Part shown: positions 5,573 to 8,569 of the stretch, piece after piece
How positions within the stretch are numbered: the stretch's first letter is position 1
Layout of the letters: the number at the start of each line of letters is the position of its first letter
Assembly (NCBI GenBank): GCA_938021455.1
Contig: CALIGP010000052.1
Span: 1-8,569, forward strand
Source: an uncultured Lewinella sp.
GTDB lineage: Bacteria; Bacteroidota; Bacteroidia; Chitinophagales; Saprospiraceae
DNA: 8,569 nucleotides
Direction of reading: 5' to 3'
Made by a program: the position numbers and the translations under genes
Notes under the pieces: model-generated
What the model was told of the DNA's origin: nothing
Databases searched by the model: none
The model's input: only the letters and a program-made list of their open reading frames with translations

Positions 5573-6409
5573 ATGATTTCCCGAAGAACTTTTCTCCGCG
5601 TTACCGGCCTGCTCTCCGCCGGTGGCTTACTCGCTGGCCTCTACACCTGGCAGGTAGAACCCTTTTGGCTGGAGTTCGTCCGGCGTGACCTTCCCATTGC
5701 GGGCCTCCCGCCCGCCCTGTCGGGCAAAACCCTGATGCAGATCAGCGACATTCACGTGGGCAACCGCTTCGACTACCAGTTCATCATTGATTCTTTCGAG
5801 CGGGCTACCGCGCTGAAGCCGGATATTGTGGTGTACACTGGCGACTTCGTCAGCTGGGAAGACAAGCAGCAGCTCACGCAGCTGCGCGACGTGATGGCCC
5901 ACGCCGTGCGGGGCAAGCTCGGGAGTTTCGCTATTCTTGGCAACCATGACTATGGCGATAATTGGCAAGAGGAGACCGTTGCGGACGATATCGTCGGCGT
6001 TCTCCACGAGGCTGGTGTCCGTACACTTCGCAACGAGACGGCCATCGTAGAAGGGCTGCACCTTACGGGTATTGATGACCTGTGGGGCACCAACTTTAAC
6101 CCCCGTTCCGCTACAATTGGGATCAACTCCGACGCCGCCAACCTCGTCCTCTGCCACAACCCCGATGTCTGTGACATGGACGTCTGGAACGGCTATCGGG
6201 GTTGGATCCTCTCCGGGCATACCCACGGCGGACAGTGCAAGCCGCCCTTCTTACCGCCCCCCCTGCTGCCGGTGAAAAACCGGCGTTATACCGCCGGTGC
6301 CTTTGACCTGGAAGATGGCCGTAAGCTGTACATCAATCGTGCGCTAGGGCATAGCCATCAGGTACGCTTTAATGTGCGGCCGGAGATTACGGTGTTTACC
6401 CTGGCGTAA
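5573..6409 (+). CDS. Tat-exported calcineurin-like metallophosphoesterase (YkuE/YaeI type)
   Basis: Encodes 278 residues. The N-terminus MISRRTFLRV carries a twin-arginine motif (SRRTFLR) followed by a hydrophobic stretch to about residue 26, with no lipobox, so it should be exported folded and either released or anchored. The dimetal phosphoesterase motifs are complete and in order: DIH (Asp59, His61), TGD (Asp91), LGNHD (Asn124, His125), CHNPD (His195) and GHTHGGQ (His216, His218). The C-terminal segment INRALGH...VRFNVRPEI matches the YkuE/YaeI branch. Relatives hydrolyse phosphodiester or pyrophosphate bonds, including in lipids, but the substrate here is unknown. The frame is open upstream to 5426, but that part has no signal and runs into the divergent antitoxin-like gene, so the ATG at 5573, which gives the Tat signal, is chosen. 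It is a single gene, divergent from the toxin-like pair. Confidence 0.92.
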   Translation: MISRRTFLRVTGLLSAGGLLAGLYTWQVEPFWLEFVRRDLPIAGLPPALSGKTLMQISDIHVGNRFDYQFIIDSFERATALKPDIVVYTGDFVSWEDKQQLTQLRDVMAHAVRGKLGSFAILGNHDYGDNWQEETVADDIVGVLHEAGVRTLRNETAIVEGLHLTGIDDLWGTNFNPRSATIGINSDAANLVLCHNPDVCDMDVWNGYRGWILSGHTHGGQCKPPFLPPPLLPVKNRRYTAGAFDLEDGRKLYINRALGHSHQVRFNVRPEITVFTLA

Positions 6410-6468
6410 GCTGCTTCCAGCAGCGACCGGCCAAAGCGCCTTCCAGGCGCGCTAAAACAAAGGTTTTA
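6410..6468. other. Three successive stem-loops after the phosphoesterase gene
   Basis: Directly after the stop codon come GCTGC-TTCCA-GCAGC (6410-6424) and GCGCC-TTCCA-GGCGC (6436-6450), two 5-bp stems with the same TTCCA loop. TAAAAC-AAAG-GTTTTA (6453-6468) follows. No U-run follows the GC stems, so this is not a textbook intrinsic terminator, though it may serve to end or stabilise the phosphoesterase mRNA. The rest of the spacer up to 6525 shows nothing clear. Confidence 0.5.
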
Positions 6469-6525
6469 ATAGAGTAAGCTGATTGTCTTACAAAAGAGTA
6501 GTCCTTTTTAAAGCTTAAGAAGCAT

Positions 6526-7020
6526 CTAACTCCCTGAAGGTAGAAAACGGATAATCTCCCCGGTGCCTACATTCGTAGAGCCTTCATTGATCAACCATTT
6601 CTTGCCAATTTCGAGGTAAGGCTCTATCCTCTGCGAGAGAATAAACCTAACGTTGACTTCGTAAGCTTTTCCCAATTCAAGTATATCGGGTTCTTCGAAT
6701 GAAACCTCTCCCATAAAGCACTCTTCCCGATCATCCTCTTCATCAAGGCGGAAAAAATGATTAGGCCGGTACCCACTATAGATACCTATACTTCGCCCAC
6801 CTTCTGTAGGAAGCTTGAATCGAATTTTTGCTTTTACGGTAATAACGTAAGGAGAGTTTTCTACGTCTAAGTCCGTATAACTTGCGTAAGTGTATTTGCT
6901 ATAAGCCATCAAATCAAAAACCTTGGAATTACCGGTGTTCAACCATCTTTTGTAGATGAGCTTATCGTTCATGTATAGGTAGAGCTCATTATGTTCTGAA
7001 ATTTCTTTTCTAACAACCAT
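6526..7020 (-). CDS. Stand-alone EF-Tu domain III-like protein
   Basis: Encodes 164 residues. From about residue 60 to 160 the sequence follows the C-terminal beta-barrel (domain III) of elongation factor Tu. PTEGGRS (71-77) corresponds to the EF-Tu EGGRHTP segment. YSGYRPNHFFR (81-91) corresponds to F-x-GYRPQFYFR. An L-x-x-G-x-x-Y-EV-V-F-L block corresponds to the MVMPGDN...V.LI region. INEGSTNVGTGEII (144-157) corresponds to REGGRTVGAGVV. The GTPase domain and domain II are missing. The first 58 residues (with YMNDKLIYKRWLNTG) are not EF-Tu and are not recognised. No signal or membrane segment is seen, so it is probably cytoplasmic. Domain III in EF-Tu contacts tRNA and EF-Ts, and whether this free domain does so is unknown. 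The ATG at 7020 is the only sensible start. The gene appears AT-richer than its flanks and is divergent from the DUF6807 gene. Confidence 0.75.
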   Translation of the reverse strand: MVVRKEISEHNELYLYMNDKLIYKRWLNTGNSKVFDLMAYSKYTYASYTDLDVENSPYVITVKAKIRFKLPTEGGRSIGIYSGYRPNHFFRLDEEDDREECFMGEVSFEEPDILELGKAYEVNVRFILSQRIEPYLEIGKKWLINEGSTNVGTGEIIRFLPSGS

Positions 7021-7052
7021 TACGAACAGAAATTAGTGATGACTTACTTTAA

Positions 7053-7060
7053 AAAATCTA
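7053..7060 (-). promoter_or_regulatory. Weak candidate -7 box for the EF-Tu-like gene
   Basis: On the minus strand this reads TAGATTTT, one mismatch from TAnnTTTG. A start near 7046 would leave a leader of about 26 bases. The nearest upstream TTG lies 24 bases away (7087-7085), inside the near-palindrome, which is longer than the usual spacing. Confidence 0.25.
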
Positions 7061-7078
7061 ACGACTACTCAATAATGG

Positions 7079-7098
7079 AAGTTGCAAGCTTACAACTT
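7079..7098. promoter_or_regulatory. 20-bp near-palindrome between divergent genes (operator candidate)
   Basis: Bases 7079-7098 read AAGTTGCAAGCTTACAACTT, which equals its own reverse complement except for one base pair (7085 against 7092). It sits 12 bases before the ATG of the DUF6807 gene and 59 bases before that of the EF-Tu-like gene. That is where a dimeric regulator could control one or both. No regulator gene is present in the window. Confidence 0.45.
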
Positions 7099-7109
7099 AC
7101 CTTAGATTC

Positions 7110-8087
7110 ATGACTAAGCTCCCTCTCCTCCTCTGCTCCCTTATCCTCCTCCTTGCATCCTGCGGCCGCGCCCCCGAAAATAAAGGGGGAAAGGAAGAAA
7201 GGGAGAAAGGAAATCTCCGCATGGAGGAGTTGGATAGCGATCTCCGTATTCTTTACGATGACCAACCTGTGTTGGAATACCGGATTCAATCAGAAATACC
7301 CACGGACCTGCCCGAATATTACGAGCGTACCGGCTTCCTCCACCCGATTTATAGCCCCTCCGGCCAAATCGTTTCCGACGGATTCCCCGTTGGCTACGCC
7401 CACCAAAATGGCTTCTTCAGCGCCTGGACGAACACCACTTTCCGGGACAGCTTCGTTGACTTCTGGAATACGCATAAGGAACTGGCGACGATAATGGACG
7501 ATGAGGTGGAAGAAACCACTGACACTGATGGTTACCTCGGCTTTACATCTCACATTATCCATCTGGTGAATGCTTACGGTTGGAAGGAACCGGTGCTGGA
7601 GGAAAATCTCACCGTCCGCGTACACGACCGCAACGACGTCTTCGTCTGGGACGTCCGCAGCGAGCAAACCAACGTCACCGAAGACACCCTCTTCCTCAAT
7701 AAACACCTCTACGGCGGCCTCGGTATCCGAGGCAGCAAACACTGGAACCCGAAGGATACGACTAACTTCCTAGGCCCCGCCGAATTCCTGACCAGCGACG
7801 GCCTCACCGGGGATTCAGCCAACCACACTCATCCCGAATGGACGGCCATCTCCGGCGACCTGCCCGCCGGCAAAGCTGGCATGGTCGTCATTCCTCATCC
7901 GGAAAACTTCCGTTGGCCAGTTGGCGTACGCGTGCACCCCGAGCTACCCTATTTTTCTGTTTCACCGGTTATCAAGGAAGGCTTTTTCATCGCACCGGGA
8001 GATACCTATTTGGCGCGGTATCGGGTGGTGGTTTTTGATGGGGAGGTGCCGGAAAGGGTATTGGTTGAAAATGATTGGGGTCAATAG
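7110..8087 (+). CDS. DUF6807 / PmoA-like lipoprotein
   Basis: Encodes 325 residues. The signal peptide MTKLPLLLCSLILLLASC ends in a clear lipobox (LASC) with Cys18 as the lipidated residue. A charged linker rich in Lys, Glu and Gly follows. The rest matches the DUF6807 family (named PmoA after a methane oxygenase subunit label, but unrelated to that activity as far as the sequence shows). Matching segments are FLHPIYSPSGQIVSDGFP (76-93), HQNGFFSAW (98-106), the region GLGIRGSKHW, and VVIPHPENFRWP (259-270). In Bacteroidota such proteins occur among carbohydrate and secondary metabolite degradation genes, but no such genes are near here. It should be membrane-anchored and face the periplasm or outside. 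The purine-rich run in the linker is unusual. Its 3' end overlaps the convergent gene by 7 bases. Confidence 0.85.
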   Translation: MTKLPLLLCSLILLLASCGRAPENKGGKEEREKGNLRMEELDSDLRILYDDQPVLEYRIQSEIPTDLPEYYERTGFLHPIYSPSGQIVSDGFPVGYAHQNGFFSAWTNTTFRDSFVDFWNTHKELATIMDDEVEETTDTDGYLGFTSHIIHLVNAYGWKEPVLEENLTVRVHDRNDVFVWDVRSEQTNVTEDTLFLNKHLYGGLGIRGSKHWNPKDTTNFLGPAEFLTSDGLTGDSANHTHPEWTAISGDLPAGKAGMVVIPHPENFRWPVGVRVHPELPYFSVSPVIKEGFFIAPGDTYLARYRVVVFDGEVPERVLVENDWGQ

Positions 8088-8569
8088 GCACTGACTGGAT
8101 ACCACAAATTGGGATAGCCATCATCATCGATGATTTTCATCCATCCGCTGACCGAGCGGGAGGCAGGCCAGCAGCCATCTTCTCCTTCATAGCCTCTGTC
8201 TTCTTCCTGCCCTGTGGGTTTATCGTGAATGATTACATCCATATAAGCCCAGTCACCCTCCATCCGTTTCAACTGAATGTAGTTGAAACTCGCGGGGTCG
8301 GGATAATCATTAGAAGAAATGCACTCAATTACCTCTGCGGTAAGCTTAGGTGATGTACGCAATCGCATACAGCTCTGTTGTAGGTTAGCGCCCATATAAT
8401 CGAGCCAGGGATTAGGTTCAATGCCGGGCAGAGATGTGGAAAACATCTCGCTATACGGCCGGTAATTTTCCATCAGTTGTTGCCCGGACAGAATAACGTA
8501 ATAAGTGTCTTGCGGGGCGGATGCCATCATCACCAGCAAAGCGTTTCCTCGCTGCTCAAAAATTTTCAA
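8081..8569 (-). CDS. Partial protein with SH3-like C-terminal region
   Basis: At least 162 codons, ending with TGA at 8083-8081. The frame is open to the right edge of the window. The first codon there is TTG, so the true start is probably outside and the N-terminus is missing. The N-terminal part seen (QDTYYVILSGQQLMENY) is unrecognised. From about residue 62 the pattern MRLRTSPKLTAEVI, then IQLKRMEGDWAYMDVI, then SGWMKIIDDDGYPNLW resembles a bacterial SH3-like domain: an initial LR-x-x-P strand, a G-x-W core and a closing GW strand. Such domains commonly bind cell wall or proteins. This placement is a pattern judgement with no catalytic residues to confirm it. No signal peptide is visible in the part present. 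Confidence 0.55.
   Translation of the reverse strand: MKIFEQRGNALLVMMASAPQDTYYVILSGQQLMENYRPYSEMFSTSLPGIEPNPWLDYMGANLQQSCMRLRTSPKLTAEVIECISSNDYPDPASFNYIQLKRMEGDWAYMDVIIHDKPTGQEEDRGYEGEDGCWPASRSVSGWMKIIDDDGYPNLWYPVSAY

Noticed and set aside
5627..6226. A 199-codon open frame on the minus strand inside the phosphoesterase gene.
   Set aside because: The plus-strand frame holds every phosphoesterase motif. The reverse frame is an antisense artefact of codon bias.
7859..7881. The LPAGKAG segment of the DUF6807 protein as an in-frame insertion of a palindromic repeat.
   Set aside because: The surrounding residues fit the family pattern G-x-x-x-GK-x-G-V-V-x-x-HP without a length change, and no repeat copy of the DNA is found in the window.

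Overview
The window looks like a stretch of a Bacteroidota chromosome, most plausibly a Saprospiria/Lewinella-type marine bacterium. Three things support this. Candidate promoters match the Bacteroidota form (TTG, about 19 bases, TAnnTTTG) rather than the sigma-70 form. Most start codons lack a strong Shine-Dalgarno sequence. The protein types (DUF6807 lipoprotein, OmpA lipoprotein with coiled coil, Tat-exported phosphoesterase) are common in that phylum. The genus assignment is inference. No rRNA, tRNA, CRISPR array, transposase or phage gene was seen.

Layout, left to right. Bases 1-52 may be the tail of an upstream gene. A plus-strand ATP-grasp ligase (133-1332) converges on a minus-strand DnaQ/PolB-type 3'-5' exonuclease (1454-2206). 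A roughly 49-bp imperfect inverted repeat fills the gap between them and touches both stop codons. A long minus-strand block follows: exonuclease, OmpA-like lipoprotein (2288-3175), YgjP/M48-type zinc metallopeptidase (3228-4004), a strong intrinsic terminator, an AhpD-like carboxymuconolactone decarboxylase (4141-4689), and a two-gene Doc/Fic toxin-antitoxin-like cassette (4814-5442). The first cassette gene is a 58-residue protein.

Divergent from the cassette is a Tat-exported calcineurin-like phosphoesterase (5573-6409). Next comes a minus-strand gene (6526-7020) whose C-terminal two thirds resemble domain III of elongation factor Tu with no GTPase domain. Divergent from that is a DUF6807 (PmoA-like) lipoprotein (7110-8087), with a 20-bp near-palindrome between the two starts. 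The DUF6807 gene ends in a 7-bp tail-to-tail overlap with a partial minus-strand gene (8081-8569) that has an SH3-like C-terminal part.

The genes do not form one pathway. Most are chromosomal single genes for envelope functions (OmpA, two lipoproteins, phosphoesterase), stress and nucleic-acid metabolism. The two most unusual items are the Doc/Fic-fold protein whose catalytic motif is degenerate and overlaps a tiny partner gene, and the free-standing EF-Tu domain III protein. Fic/Doc enzymes in some cases target EF-Tu, so their presence 1.3 kb apart is worth noting, but nothing in the sequence links them functionally.
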